Made by a program: the position numbers and the translations under genes | In this document: in pieces, positions 8,179 through 16,170 of the stretch | How the letters are laid out: every line of letters starts with the position of its first letter | Position numbering within the stretch: position 1 is the first letter of the stretch | DNA from: Tenggerimyces sp963762635 | GTDB taxonomy: Bacteria; Actinomycetota; Actinomycetes; Propionibacteriales; Actinopolymorphaceae | Direction of reading: 5' to 3' | Length of the DNA: 64,000 nucleotides | Assembly: GCA_963762635.1 (NCBI GenBank) | Contig: CAVXLQ010000004.1 | Location: 434,001-498,000 of the forward strand | Notes under the pieces: model-generated | The model's input: the letters and a program-made list of their open reading frames with translations, nothing else | What the model was told of the DNA's origin: nothing | Database searches by the model: none

Positions 8179-9213
8179 TCAGCCCGGGTAGGCGTGCACC
8201 TCGGTGGCCTTGACGACCGCCCAGACCGCAGCCCCCGGAACGAGCCCGAGATCCGCTATCGCACCGGGCGTCACGTCGGCCAAGACCGACGGACGTCCGG
8301 TCAGTCGTACCCTCACCACGCTGCCGTGCTGCTCGATCGCGGCGACGGTCACCGGCCAGGCGTTGCGCGGGCTGCCCTCGGGGCGGTGCGGGTAGAGGGC
8401 GACCGCTGAGGGCGGGAACGCGGCGAAGACGGGGCCCTGAGCCGACTCGGCGATCGTGAGCTCGCCGCCGCCGTCGAGGGCCACCCGGTCGCCGGAGGCC
8501 TTGCCGCGGTGCAGGTTGAGGCCGACCAGCCGGGCGACGTACTCCGTTCGCGGCGCGCGGGCGACCGCGCTCGGCGTGCCCTCCTGCGTGAGCTGGCCGG
8601 ACTCGAGGACCACGATCCGGTCGGCCAGCACCATCGCGTCGAGGGCGTCGTGGGTGACGATCACGCAGACGCCGTCGTACGCGCTGAGGTGTCGCCGCAG
8701 GTCGGCGCGGACCTCAGGCCGGGTGCTGGCGTCGAGCGCGGCGAGCGGCTCGTCGAGCAGGAGCAGGCGCGGTTCGACGGCGAGCGCCCTCGCCAGGGCG
8801 ACGCGCTGCGCCTGGCCGCCGGACAGCGCCCGAGGCTTGGCCTCGGCGTGGTCGGCGAGGCCGACTCGTTGCAGCCACTCGCGAGCGACCGTACGCGCCT
8901 GGTCCCTGGCTACGCCGTGCGCGCGAGGCCCGAACGCGACGTTCTCCAGCGCGCTGAGGTGCGGGAACAGCAGGTAGTCCTGGAACACCAGCCCGACCGG
9001 GCGGCGGTCGGGCGGTACGTCGTGCAGCCGCTCGCCGTTCAGCGTGATGTGCCCGTTGTCGATGGGCTGGAGGCCGGCGAGCGTACGGAGCGTGGTCGTC
9101 TTGCCAGCGCCGTTCGGGCCGAGCAGCGCGACGACCTCGCCCGCCTCGATCCGCAGGTCGAGGCGGAGGCTGAACCCGGGCCGGTCGACCTCGAGGTGCG
9201 CGTCGAGGCTCAT
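8179..9213 (-). CDS. modC: molybdate ABC transporter ATP-binding protein
   Basis: A 344-residue ATPase that energises molybdate import. Walker A is GPNGAGKTT near residue 33, the signature is LSGGQAQRVALARAL near 130, Walker B is LLLLDEPLAALD near 150, and a switch His lies in VIVTHD. A C-terminal TOBE/MOP-like domain (from about 280) is expected for ModC oxyanion sensing. The start is fixed by the ATGA overlap with the modB stop. Co-transcribed modA-modB-modC. Confidence 0.9.
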   Translation of the reverse strand: MSLDAHLEVDRPGFSLRLDLRIEAGEVVALLGPNGAGKTTTLRTLAGLQPIDNGHITLNGERLHDVPPDRRPVGLVFQDYLLFPHLSALENVAFGPRAHGVARDQARTVAREWLQRVGLADHAEAKPRALSGGQAQRVALARALAVEPRLLLLDEPLAALDASTRPEVRADLRRHLSAYDGVCVIVTHDALDAMVLADRIVVLESGQLTQEGTPSAVARAPRTEYVARLVGLNLHRGKASGDRVALDGGGELTIAESAQGPVFAAFPPSAVALYPHRPEGSPRNAWPVTVAAIEQHGSVVRVRLTGRPSVLADVTPGAIADLGLVPGAAVWAVVKATEVHAYPG

Positions 9214-9998
9214 CGGGTCGGCACCCATCGGTCGCGCAGCGCGACGAGCACGGCGATCGAGACGATCAGCAGCAGCAGGCTGAGGACGACCGCGGTGTCG
9301 GGCTCGGTCTCGAGGGCCTCGTAGACAGCGATCGGCATCGTCTGCGTGGTGCCGGGGAAGTTGCCGGCGAACGTGATCGTGGCGCCGAACTCCCCGAGCG
9401 CGCGCGCCCACGCGAGGACCGCGCCGGCGGCGATGCCGGGCGCGACCAGGGGGAGCGTGACGCGGCGGAACGTGTACCAGCCGCCCGCTCCGAGCGTGGC
9501 CGCCGCGTCCTCGTACCTGCTGTCCGCCGCCCGCAGCGCCCCCTCGACGGCGAGGACGAGGAACGGCATCGCGACGAACGCCTCGGCGAGGACGACCGCG
9601 GGGGTCGTGAACGGGAGCGAGATGCCGAACCACGTGTTCAGGTGCTCGCCGATCAGGCCGCGGCGGCCGAGGACGAGCAGGAGCGCGACGCCGCCGACGA
9701 CCGGCGGCAGGACGAGCGGGACGGTGACGAGGGCGCGGATCAGGCCGCGTCCGGGGAGCTCGCTGCGGGCGAGCAGCCAGGCGAGCGGGACGCCGAGCAC
9801 GGTCGCGAGGACGGTGGCGAGCGTCGCGCAGATGAGCGAGAGACGCAGCGCGTCCCAGACGCCCGGGGCGGCGAGGTCACTGACGATGCGCGTCCACGGT
9901 GCCCGGACGATCATGCCGGCGAGCGGCACGACGAGGAACGCGAGCCCGAGGACGGCCGGGACGAGGAGCAGGAGGGGCGGCCTCCTGAAGCCGCTCAC
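9210..9998 (-). CDS. modB: molybdate ABC transporter permease
   Basis: A 262-residue inner-membrane permease with about five to six hydrophobic segments. The cytoplasmic EAA loop that docks to ModC is visible as EDAAATLGAGG near residue 160. The GTG start overlaps the modA stop (GTGA) and its own stop overlaps modC, so the three proteins are made in a coupled manner. Confidence 0.9.
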   Translation of the reverse strand: MSGFRRPPLLLLVPAVLGLAFLVVPLAGMIVRAPWTRIVSDLAAPGVWDALRLSLICATLATVLATVLGVPLAWLLARSELPGRGLIRALVTVPLVLPPVVGGVALLLVLGRRGLIGEHLNTWFGISLPFTTPAVVLAEAFVAMPFLVLAVEGALRAADSRYEDAAATLGAGGWYTFRRVTLPLVAPGIAAGAVLAWARALGEFGATITFAGNFPGTTQTMPIAVYEALETEPDTAVVLSLLLLIVSIAVLVALRDRWVPTR

Positions 9999-10774
9999 GG
10001 CAGGTCGAAGCCCGCCGCGGTGAAGGTCTCCTGGCCCTTGGCCGACAGGACGAACTCGACGAACGCCTTCGCGCCTTCCTGGTTCGGACCCTCGGCCAGC
10101 GTGGCGATCGGGTAGTCGTTGATCGCCTTGTCTGCCTCGGGGAAGTCGCGGCCCTCGACCTCGCCCCTGGCGGCGATGACGTCGGTCTTGTAGACCATGC
10201 CGGCGTCCGCCTCGCCGAGGCGAAGGGTTGTCAAGACAGCCTTGACGTCGGCGCCGTACGTGTCGGGCTTCGGCGTGATGCCGGCCGCCTCGAACGCCTT
10301 GGTGGCCGCGGTGCCGCAGGGAACGTCCTTGGCGCAGAGCGTGAGCTTGAGGTCAGCGTTCGCGAAGTCCTTCAGGCCGCTGATCTTGGCGGGGTTGCCC
10401 TTGGGGACGGCGATCTGGAGCCGGTTGCGGACGAAGACCGTGGGCTCGCCGTTCGCGGCCTTGGCGTCGGTGACCTGCTTCATCGTGGCCGGGCTGGCCG
10501 CGGCGAAGACCTCGGCGGGAGCTCCGTTCGTGATCTGCTGGGCGAGCGTGGAGCTGGCGCCGAAGCTGAGCTTGACGGTGGTGCCGGGGTGCTGCGCCTC
10601 GAACTCCTTGCCGAGCTTGGTGAACGTCTCGGTCAGCGAGGCGGCGGCGAGAACGGTGATCGTGCCCTTGACCTCCGGCGTCCGGGACCCGGACGGAGAG
10701 CTGCCGGGGTCGTTGGCTGTCCCGCAGGCGGAGAGGGCCAGGACGGCCAGAATCCCGACCAGGAGTTTGCGCAC
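9995..10774 (-). CDS. modA: molybdate ABC transporter substrate-binding lipoprotein
   Basis: A 259-residue extracytoplasmic binding protein. The GTG start at 10774 gives a lipoprotein signal: KLL charge, hydrophobic core, lipobox ALSAC near residue 16. A longer in-frame start at 10825 would run into the divergent small gene and spoil the signal. The mature part begins with VLAAASLTETF, typical of ModA, and includes the ASSTLAQQI segment. First gene of modABC. The molybdenum cofactor genes at 34-36 kb use the imported metal. Confidence 0.9.
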   Translation of the reverse strand: MRKLLVGILAVLALSACGTANDPGSSPSGSRTPEVKGTITVLAAASLTETFTKLGKEFEAQHPGTTVKLSFGASSTLAQQITNGAPAEVFAAASPATMKQVTDAKAANGEPTVFVRNRLQIAVPKGNPAKISGLKDFANADLKLTLCAKDVPCGTAATKAFEAAGITPKPDTYGADVKAVLTTLRLGEADAGMVYKTDVIAARGEVEGRDFPEADKAINDYPIATLAEGPNQEGAKAFVEFVLSAKGQETFTAAGFDLP

Positions 10775-10811
10775 GTACCTGATCTTAGGACCGATGTGGC
10801 ACCGTAGAGGG

Positions 10812-10943
10812 ATGACGCCTGACAAACCGGTGCTGCCCGACCGGGCCGCCGAGGACGACCCGGAGAGCTGGGGCGACCGTCCAGACCGCCTGGACGAGGA
10901 CGATCGCCGCCTGCTCGACGAGGTGCCGCCGCACCACGGCTGA
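10812..10943 (+). CDS. small acidic hypothetical protein
   Basis: A 43-residue, highly acidic protein (many Asp and Glu, with WGDRPDR and EVPPHHG at the end). Short proteins of this composition ending in PPHH/PPHW occur in Actinobacteria, but I know no function. The ATG has AGAGGG just upstream. It is divergent from modA and converges on mscL with a 5-nt gap. Confidence 0.6.
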   Translation: MTPDKPVLPDRAAEDDPESWGDRPDRLDEDDRRLLDEVPPHHG

Positions 10944-10948
10944 GGTTC

Positions 10949-11344
10949 TTACTGCTGGCGGTTCTGGGTGGAGAGCAGGTCGCGGATCTCGCGCAGCAGC
11001 GCGACGTCCTCGGGCGGTGCCTCCTCGACCGGCTCCTGGCCGCGGGCCCGGCGCTCCTGGATCTTCTGCACCGGCAGCACGATGACGAAGTAGACGGCGG
11101 CGGCGACGAGGACGAAGTTGATGAGCGCGTCGAGGACGAGGCCGATGCTGAACTCGGCGCCGTTGATCTGGAACGTCATCACCTGCGTGAGGTCCGGGTC
11201 GCCGAAGATCGCAGCGATCAGCGGCGTGACGATGCCCTTGACGATCGCGGTGACGACGGCGGTGAAGGCGACGCCGATGACGAACGCGACAGCCAGGTCG
11301 AGCACGTTCCCGCGCAACAGGAACGCCTTGAAGCCCTGGATCAT
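10949..11344 (-). CDS. mscL: large-conductance mechanosensitive channel
   Basis: A 131-residue MscL, the pentameric osmotic safety valve. It has the N-terminal amphipathic helix FKAFLLRGNVLDLAVA, pore helix TM1 with VIGVAFTAVV, a periplasmic loop, TM2 around residues 72-95, and a charged C-terminal bundle helix (LLREIRDLL). Length and order match the family. Last gene after MTA phosphorylase and the SAF protein, separated from the latter by 88 nt. Confidence 0.95.
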   Translation of the reverse strand: MIQGFKAFLLRGNVLDLAVAFVIGVAFTAVVTAIVKGIVTPLIAAIFGDPDLTQVMTFQINGAEFSIGLVLDALINFVLVAAAVYFVIVLPVQKIQERRARGQEPVEEAPPEDVALLREIRDLLSTQNRQQ

Positions 11345-11432
11345 TGCTCCTCCTGGGTCAGGTCTGGCTCGGGGTGAAGATTCCCCGACGCACGGTAACC
11401 CTTCCGCGCGGACGGACGGCTGAGCCGCGCCG

Positions 11433-12053
11433 TCACGGCGGCCTGAGGACCAGCGACAGCTGCGACGTCACCGCGCTCCTCGCCAGGTCAGCCGCTGTCG
11501 CTGGCGACACCGCGACCACCAGCAACCCACCCTCGACGGCCTCGTCCGGGCGGGGGAGCGCCACGACCGGTCTCGCCGCGGCGACCGTACGTGCCGGCTG
11601 GTCGCCGGCCGCCGCGGTCGCGAGCAGGTCGATCCGATCACCAACCCGGACCAGCGCGAGCGCTCCTGGATCGGCGATGCGGACAGGCGCCGCGACCAGC
11701 CCCGTCCCGTAGCCGTCCAGCAGCGCCGGCCCCAGCAGCCGGGCGTCGGTGAGAGCCTCGCCCGCGCGCATCGGGCTGGCCAGCAGCCGCCCGTCGGCCT
11801 CGCCCGGGCGGACGACGCCGGCTGGTGCGGCCGTCTCCGGCAGCGCGACCGTCCGTACGTCCGCGGCGGCCAGCTTCGTCCCACCCGCCAGGTCGCGGGC
11901 CGCGGCGAGGACCTCGACCGTGGGCGAAGGAGCAGGCTCGAGCGCCTGGATCCCGACCGCGACCGCTGCCGCCGCGAGCCCGGCCGCCAGCAACCGGCGG
12001 TGCGAGGGCAGCGCGCGCCGCAGGTCGCGCAGCAGCGTGGTCGGGATCGCCAT
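11433..12053 (-). CDS. SAF domain protein (CpaB/RcpC-like)
   Basis: A 206-residue protein with one N-terminal membrane segment (about residues 20-36) followed by an outside SAF domain. VLAAARDLAGGTKL near residue 48 and the SPMRAGEALTDARL segment are the CpaB/RcpC pattern seen in Flp-pilus assembly. No other pilus gene is nearby, so a pilus role is uncertain. It begins 3 nt after the MTA phosphorylase stop, so the two are in one operon. Confidence 0.75.
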   Translation of the reverse strand: MAIPTTLLRDLRRALPSHRRLLAAGLAAAAVAVGIQALEPAPSPTVEVLAAARDLAGGTKLAAADVRTVALPETAAPAGVVRPGEADGRLLASPMRAGEALTDARLLGPALLDGYGTGLVAAPVRIADPGALALVRVGDRIDLLATAAAGDQPARTVAAARPVVALPRPDEAVEGGLLVVAVSPATAADLARSAVTSQLSLVLRPP

Positions 12054-12056
12054 GGC

Positions 12057-12884
12057 CTACTCCGGGAGCTCGATCGGCAGCTTGACCCCGTCGAGCGCGT
12101 GGCCGCAGGGGCAGTCGCGTTCAGTCGGGAGGCTGGGGACGATCGCGTACAGCAGGTCGCGCAGCCGGCCGACGTGCTCGGCGAACGTCGCGAACACCTC
12201 GTCCTGGCTCACGCCCTCGCCCTCGACGAGCCCCGCGTCGACGTCGGTGACCAGCGCGATCGACGTGTAGCAAAGCGCCAGCTCACGGGCCAGGACGGCC
12301 TCCGGATGGCCGGTCATGTTGACCAGCGACCAGCCCTGCGCGGCGTACCACTGCGACTCCGCCCGGGTGGAGAACCGCGGCCCCTCGATCACCACCATCG
12401 TGCCGCCGTCGACCGGCTCCCAGCCGGCGTCGCTGGCAGCACGGACCGCGACGGCCCGGCCGACCGGGCAGTACGGATCCGCGAACGACACGTGCACCGG
12501 CCCGCCCACGTCGTAGAACGTCTGCGCCCTGCCGGTCGTCCGGTCGACGAGCTGGTCCGGCACGACGAGGCTGCCCGGCCCGAAGCGTGGCTGCAGCGAT
12601 CCGACCGCACACGGGCCGAGGACCTGGCGAACGCCGAGCGAGCGCAGCGCCCAGAGGTTCGCCCGATAGTTCACCCGATGCGGCGGGTGCCGATGGTCAC
12701 GCCCGTGCCGCGGCACGAACGCGACGCGACGGCCGCCGATCTCGCCCACGACGAGCCGATCCGAGGGCTCGCCGTACGGCGTCTCGACAACGACCTCGGT
12801 CGGGTCGACGAGGAACGAGTACAGCCCCGTGCCGCCGATCACCCCGATCTCGGCCCGCGTGCTGGAAGGCGTTTGTGCAGTCAT
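12057..12884 (-). CDS. S-methyl-5'-thioadenosine phosphorylase family protein
   Basis: A 275-residue trimeric-type purine nucleoside phosphorylase family 2 enzyme. It opens with GVIGGTGLYSF (phosphate-binding loop), has PRHGRDHRHPPH near residue 60, GPRFSTRAES near 180 and NMTGHPEA near 200, the set characteristic of MTAP. It cleaves methylthioadenosine to adenine and methylthioribose-1-phosphate in methionine salvage. It has no strong ribosome-binding site, and an upstream in-frame ATG at 12929 is possible. Confidence 0.85.
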   Translation of the reverse strand: MTAQTPSSTRAEIGVIGGTGLYSFLVDPTEVVVETPYGEPSDRLVVGEIGGRRVAFVPRHGRDHRHPPHRVNYRANLWALRSLGVRQVLGPCAVGSLQPRFGPGSLVVPDQLVDRTTGRAQTFYDVGGPVHVSFADPYCPVGRAVAVRAASDAGWEPVDGGTMVVIEGPRFSTRAESQWYAAQGWSLVNMTGHPEAVLARELALCYTSIALVTDVDAGLVEGEGVSQDEVFATFAEHVGRLRDLLYAIVPSLPTERDCPCGHALDGVKLPIELPE

Positions 12885-12966
12885 GCGCCGAACGTTATGC
12901 CGGCTTCGACCAAGCTGCCGAACGGCCATCCACAGGCCACCTCTGTGGAGGAAAACGCGGCCAGGA

Positions 12967-13439
12967 TCAGGCGACGCTGGCCCGGAGGATCATGAACGGC
13001 AGGGAGGCGAGCAGCTCGGTGGGGGCCGGCGAGCCGGGGCACGACCGCCCGCACGGAGGCGTAGCCGGCGTCGTGCAGGGCGTCGGTCAGGGCGGACGTG
13101 GACCAGCTGGCGGACTGGAACGTGACGTCCTCGCCCTCGCCGGTCAACGTGCAGACATACGGCGTTCGACCGTCCACCTCGAGCCCGGTGCGGTGCAGCT
13201 CGAGCCCGTACGACCGAGCCCGCGAACCGAGGAAGTCCCGATCGGCGTCGGTGTTCGTCGTGAGCAGCAGGAGGTCGTCGGAAGACGACGCGATGGGCGG
13301 TCTCCGCGTACGCGATCATCGTCGAGGACCGGCCGCCGAGATCACCGAGCGAGGCGAGCACAGACGCCTGCTGCAGCTGGCCGCCGACCGACGCGTGCCA
13401 CGCGTCGTACCGGTCGCCGATAGTCTCGAACGTCTCCAC
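12967..13439 (-). pseudogene. remnant of a SAM-dependent methyltransferase
   Basis: Pieces of a ToxA-like class I methyltransferase in different minus-strand frames. An N-terminal ETIGDRYDAW (from GTG 13439) is followed, in another frame, by C-terminal family-like sequence (FLGSRARSYGLELHRTG, then VTFQSASWSTSALTDALHDAGY) and, in a third, by PTELLASLPFMILRASVA and a TGA at 12967. The total is about 157 codons against roughly 240 for the family. The central SAM-binding region appears deleted, so this is genuine decay and not just a base error. Confidence 0.55.
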
Positions 13440-13583
13440 GCCCCAGCATCGGTCATGGATGCACCCGATTGCCCGGAATGCACCGATCGCTGCCCGATCG
13501 GGCGCGGAGTCGGACCCGTTCCTTAGCAGTCGTTGCACCGGAGTGCTAACCTTTCCGGTGCTGACAGTCCGTGGAGGGAAGCC

Positions 13584-13931
13584 GTGCCGACGTACCAGTA
13601 CACGTGCAGCGAGTGTGGTGAGGGCCTCGAGGTCGTCCAGAAGTTCACCGACGACGCGTTGACCGAGTGCCCCAACTGCCAAGGTCGCCTGCGCAAGGTG
13701 TTCAGCCCGGTCGGCGTCGTGTTCAAGGGATCCGGCTTCTACCGCAACGACAGCCGCACCGGCTCCGGGAGCAAGAGCCCGGCGTCCAGCAACGGCTCGA
13801 GCTCGACCGCGAAGAAGGACTCCGACAGCTCCACGAGCTCCTCCGACAGCTCGAGCAGCTCGAGCAGCAGCTCAAGCTCCAAGGAGTCGAGCAGCACGAC
13901 CTCCACCACGAAGTCGGAGTCGGCGGCCTAA
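13584..13931 (+). CDS. FmdB family zinc-ribbon protein
   Basis: A 115-residue protein. The N-terminal FmdB zinc ribbon has two CxxC pairs (CSEC near residue 8, CPNC near residue 32) and the FSPVGVVFKGSGFYRND end of the domain. From about residue 60 the chain is a low-complexity Ser/Thr/Lys tail. Function unknown; regulation has been proposed for relatives. The GTG start is preceded by GGAGGGA. The stop overlaps the convergent VOC gene by 4 bp. Confidence 0.85.
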   Translation: MPTYQYTCSECGEGLEVVQKFTDDALTECPNCQGRLRKVFSPVGVVFKGSGFYRNDSRTGSGSKSPASSNGSSSTAKKDSDSSTSSSDSSSSSSSSSSSKESSSTTSTTKSESAA

Positions 13932-14317
13932 AGCCCTCGCTCGGCGTCGGAACGCTCGACGCAGAACTCGTTCCCCTCCGGGTCGGCCATCGTCACGAAC
14001 CCCGTCCCGTCCTGGTTCCGGTGGTCGCCCACGACCGTCGCCCCCAGCTCCTGCAGCCGCGCGACCTCCTCGTCCCGCGTCCGGTCGGTCGGCCCGAGGT
14101 CCAGGTGCACCCGGTTCTTGGCCGTCTTTCCCTCCGGAACGGGGATGAACAGCAGCCGGTACGGGCCGGACGGGTCCATCAGGTACCAGTTCGGGTCGCC
14201 AGGAGAGTTCGGGTTCTCCGGGTCGTCGATGAAGCCGGTCACCTGACGCCAGAACTCCCCGAGCACCGACGGGTCCGGTCCGGTGTCGAACGTGATGGTC
14301 CGGATGCTGGCCACCAT
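13928..14317 (-). CDS. VOC superfamily (glyoxalase-like) protein
   Basis: A 129-residue vicinal-oxygen-chelate fold protein. It has a beta-alpha-beta start (RTITFDTGPDPSVLGEFW), a NRVHLDLGPTDR metal-side strand and a MADPEGNEFCVE end strand. Members are lyases, dioxygenases or resistance proteins. This class is usually annotated only as glyoxalase-like. The ATG has AAGGAGG at good spacing. Confidence 0.82.
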   Translation of the reverse strand: MVASIRTITFDTGPDPSVLGEFWRQVTGFIDDPENPNSPGDPNWYLMDPSGPYRLLFIPVPEGKTAKNRVHLDLGPTDRTRDEEVARLQELGATVVGDHRNQDGTGFVTMADPEGNEFCVERSDAERGL

Positions 14318-14366
14318 GGGCCCCTCCTTGCAGCCAGGCGATGAACGTACGGAAGCGTGTCCTCTC

Positions 14367-15845
14367 GTGGCACAGAACGTACCCCTCAGCGGCCGGGCCG
14401 CCGCGGCCCTGGTGTTCCTCACCTCGGGCGGCGTGCTCGTGCTCGAGCTGGTCAGCCTCCGGCTCATCGCCCCCTACATCGGCCTGACGCTCGAGACCAA
14501 CACCGCCGTGATCGGCATCGCGCTCACCGCGATCGCGGTCGGTGCGTGGCTCGGCGGCAAGTCGGCCGACGTGGCGCCGCCGCAACGGTTGGTCGGTCCG
14601 CTGATCCTCGGTTCCGGCGCGCTCGTGATGTTCGTCGGCCCGGCCGTGCGCTGGACCGGCAGCCTCGTCCGCGGCGCCGATCTCGCCGTCGTGCTGCTGA
14701 TGGCCGCGATCGCCGTGTTCGTCCCGGCGGCGCTGATGTCCGCGATCCCGCCGATGATCGTCAAGCTGAGGTTGGCAACGCTCGCGCAGACGGGCTCGGT
14801 CGTCGGCCGGCTGTCCAGCATCGGAACGTTGGGCGCGATCGTCGCGACGTTCGGTACGGGCTTCATTCTCGTCGCCGCGGTTCCGACCCCGTACATCCTG
14901 CTCGGGCTCGGTGGCCTGCTGGTGATCGTCGGTGCGATCGTCACGATCCGCCTGCGTGGTTGGAAGAAGGCAGTTCCGTACGTCGCCGCCGCCCTCGTCG
15001 GATCTCTCGCCACGACGCTCGCGCCGCAGCCCTGCGACGTCGAAACCGCCTACCACTGCGCGAAGATCGAGGCCGATCCGGACCGTCCAACCGGTCGCAT
15101 CCTGCGGCTCGACACGCTCTCGCACTCCTACGTCGACCTCGAGGACCCGACGTTCCTCGAGTTCGCGTACATACGTGGAATCGCTTCCCTGCTTGACGTC
15201 TACTGGCCCGCAGGCCAGCGCGTCGACGCACTCCACCTCGGCGGCGGCGGGGTCACCGTGCCGCGCTACCTGGAGGCCACGCGCCCGGGCTCGGACTCGG
15301 TGGTCTACGAGATCGACAAGGGAGTCGTCGCCCTCGACGTCGAGCGGCTCGGTCTGCGGACCGGCGACGGCATCGACGTCCGCGTACGGGACGCGCGGAT
15401 CGGCCTTGCGGAGCAGGCAGCAGCCAGCCGGGACGTCGTCGTCGGCGATGCGTTCGGCGGCGTCTCCGTACCCTGGCACCTCACCACGAAGGAGGTCGTG
15501 CAGAGCATCCGCCGCATCCTCCGACCCGGCGGGGTGTACGCGGTGAACGTGATCGACTACCCGCCGCTCGGCTTCGCCCGCGCCGAGATCGCCACGATCG
15601 CCAGCGTCTTCGACCACGTCGCGATCATCGCCAAACCGGGCACTCTGGCCAAGGTAGACGGCGGAAACCTGGTGATCGTCGCCTCCGACAAGCCGCTGCC
15701 CGTCGGGAACCTCCAAACCATGCTGGCCGAACGGGACAAGTCGCTCAGCCTGCTGTCCGGCAAGGAAGCCGTCGCCACCTTCAGCGAGCGCGCGCGGATC
15801 CTCACCGACGCGTACGCGCCGGTCGACCAACTCCTCGCGTCCTGA
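14367..15845 (+). CDS. membrane-bound spermidine synthase-like protein
   Basis: A 492-residue two-part protein. Residues about 10-230 form six or seven membrane helices. Residues about 260-480 are a spermidine-synthase-like Rossmann domain with the nucleotide motif HLGGGG, the acidic strand end VVYEID and VVGDAFGG. Such fused proteins are common in Actinobacteria. Whether they make polyamine or methylate something else is unsettled. GTG 14367 is chosen as it precedes the first helix; longer in-frame starts overlap the divergent VOC gene. Confidence 0.8.
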   Translation: MAQNVPLSGRAAAALVFLTSGGVLVLELVSLRLIAPYIGLTLETNTAVIGIALTAIAVGAWLGGKSADVAPPQRLVGPLILGSGALVMFVGPAVRWTGSLVRGADLAVVLLMAAIAVFVPAALMSAIPPMIVKLRLATLAQTGSVVGRLSSIGTLGAIVATFGTGFILVAAVPTPYILLGLGGLLVIVGAIVTIRLRGWKKAVPYVAAALVGSLATTLAPQPCDVETAYHCAKIEADPDRPTGRILRLDTLSHSYVDLEDPTFLEFAYIRGIASLLDVYWPAGQRVDALHLGGGGVTVPRYLEATRPGSDSVVYEIDKGVVALDVERLGLRTGDGIDVRVRDARIGLAEQAAASRDVVVGDAFGGVSVPWHLTTKEVVQSIRRILRPGGVYAVNVIDYPPLGFARAEIATIASVFDHVAIIAKPGTLAKVDGGNLVIVASDKPLPVGNLQTMLAERDKSLSLLSGKEAVATFSERARILTDAYAPVDQLLAS

Positions 15846-15916
15846 CGAGATTCGCCGATCTGCCCCGAACCGGCCGTTCGACCTCCTAGTCTGAGGCTTT
15901 GGGGAGGGGACTGGGC

Positions 15917-16162
15917 ATGGAGAAAGGCAATGCGGTCGACGCTGTCGCCGCGGTTCCGGTGCATGCGATCGAGAGCCTCGGCGACCGGGTGACGACGTTC
16001 GCCACGTCCGCGGTGGTCGATGTCACCACGGAGACAGCGGAGTCGTTGCGGAGCAAGCTCGTCGACAAGGTCGCGGACGCCGCGATCGACCAAGCCCGCG
16101 AACGGCTGGATCGCCAAGCAGGCAAGGACGACCCTGGGTCCCGGCGACCCGACAGCGACTAG
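15917..16162 (+). CDS. small hypothetical protein preceding the ligase-like fusion gene
   Basis: An 81-residue protein, not recognised. Residues 1-70 look helical, with alternating Ala/Val and charged residues (amphipathic), and the tail is polar (GSRRPDSD). A GGGGAGGGGA purine tract lies 7-18 nt before the ATG. The stop lies 8 nt before the start of the ligase-like membrane protein, so the two are almost certainly one operon and may act together. Confidence 0.55.
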   Translation: MEKGNAVDAVAAVPVHAIESLGDRVTTFATSAVVDVTTETAESLRSKLVDKVADAAIDQARERLDRQAGKDDPGSRRPDSD

Positions 16163-16170
16163 CGGCCCCT

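Noticed and set aside
13800..13910. Repetitive AGCTCGAGC-type DNA that looks like a short tandem repeat.
   Set aside because: It encodes the serine-rich tail of the FmdB protein; codon repetition explains it.
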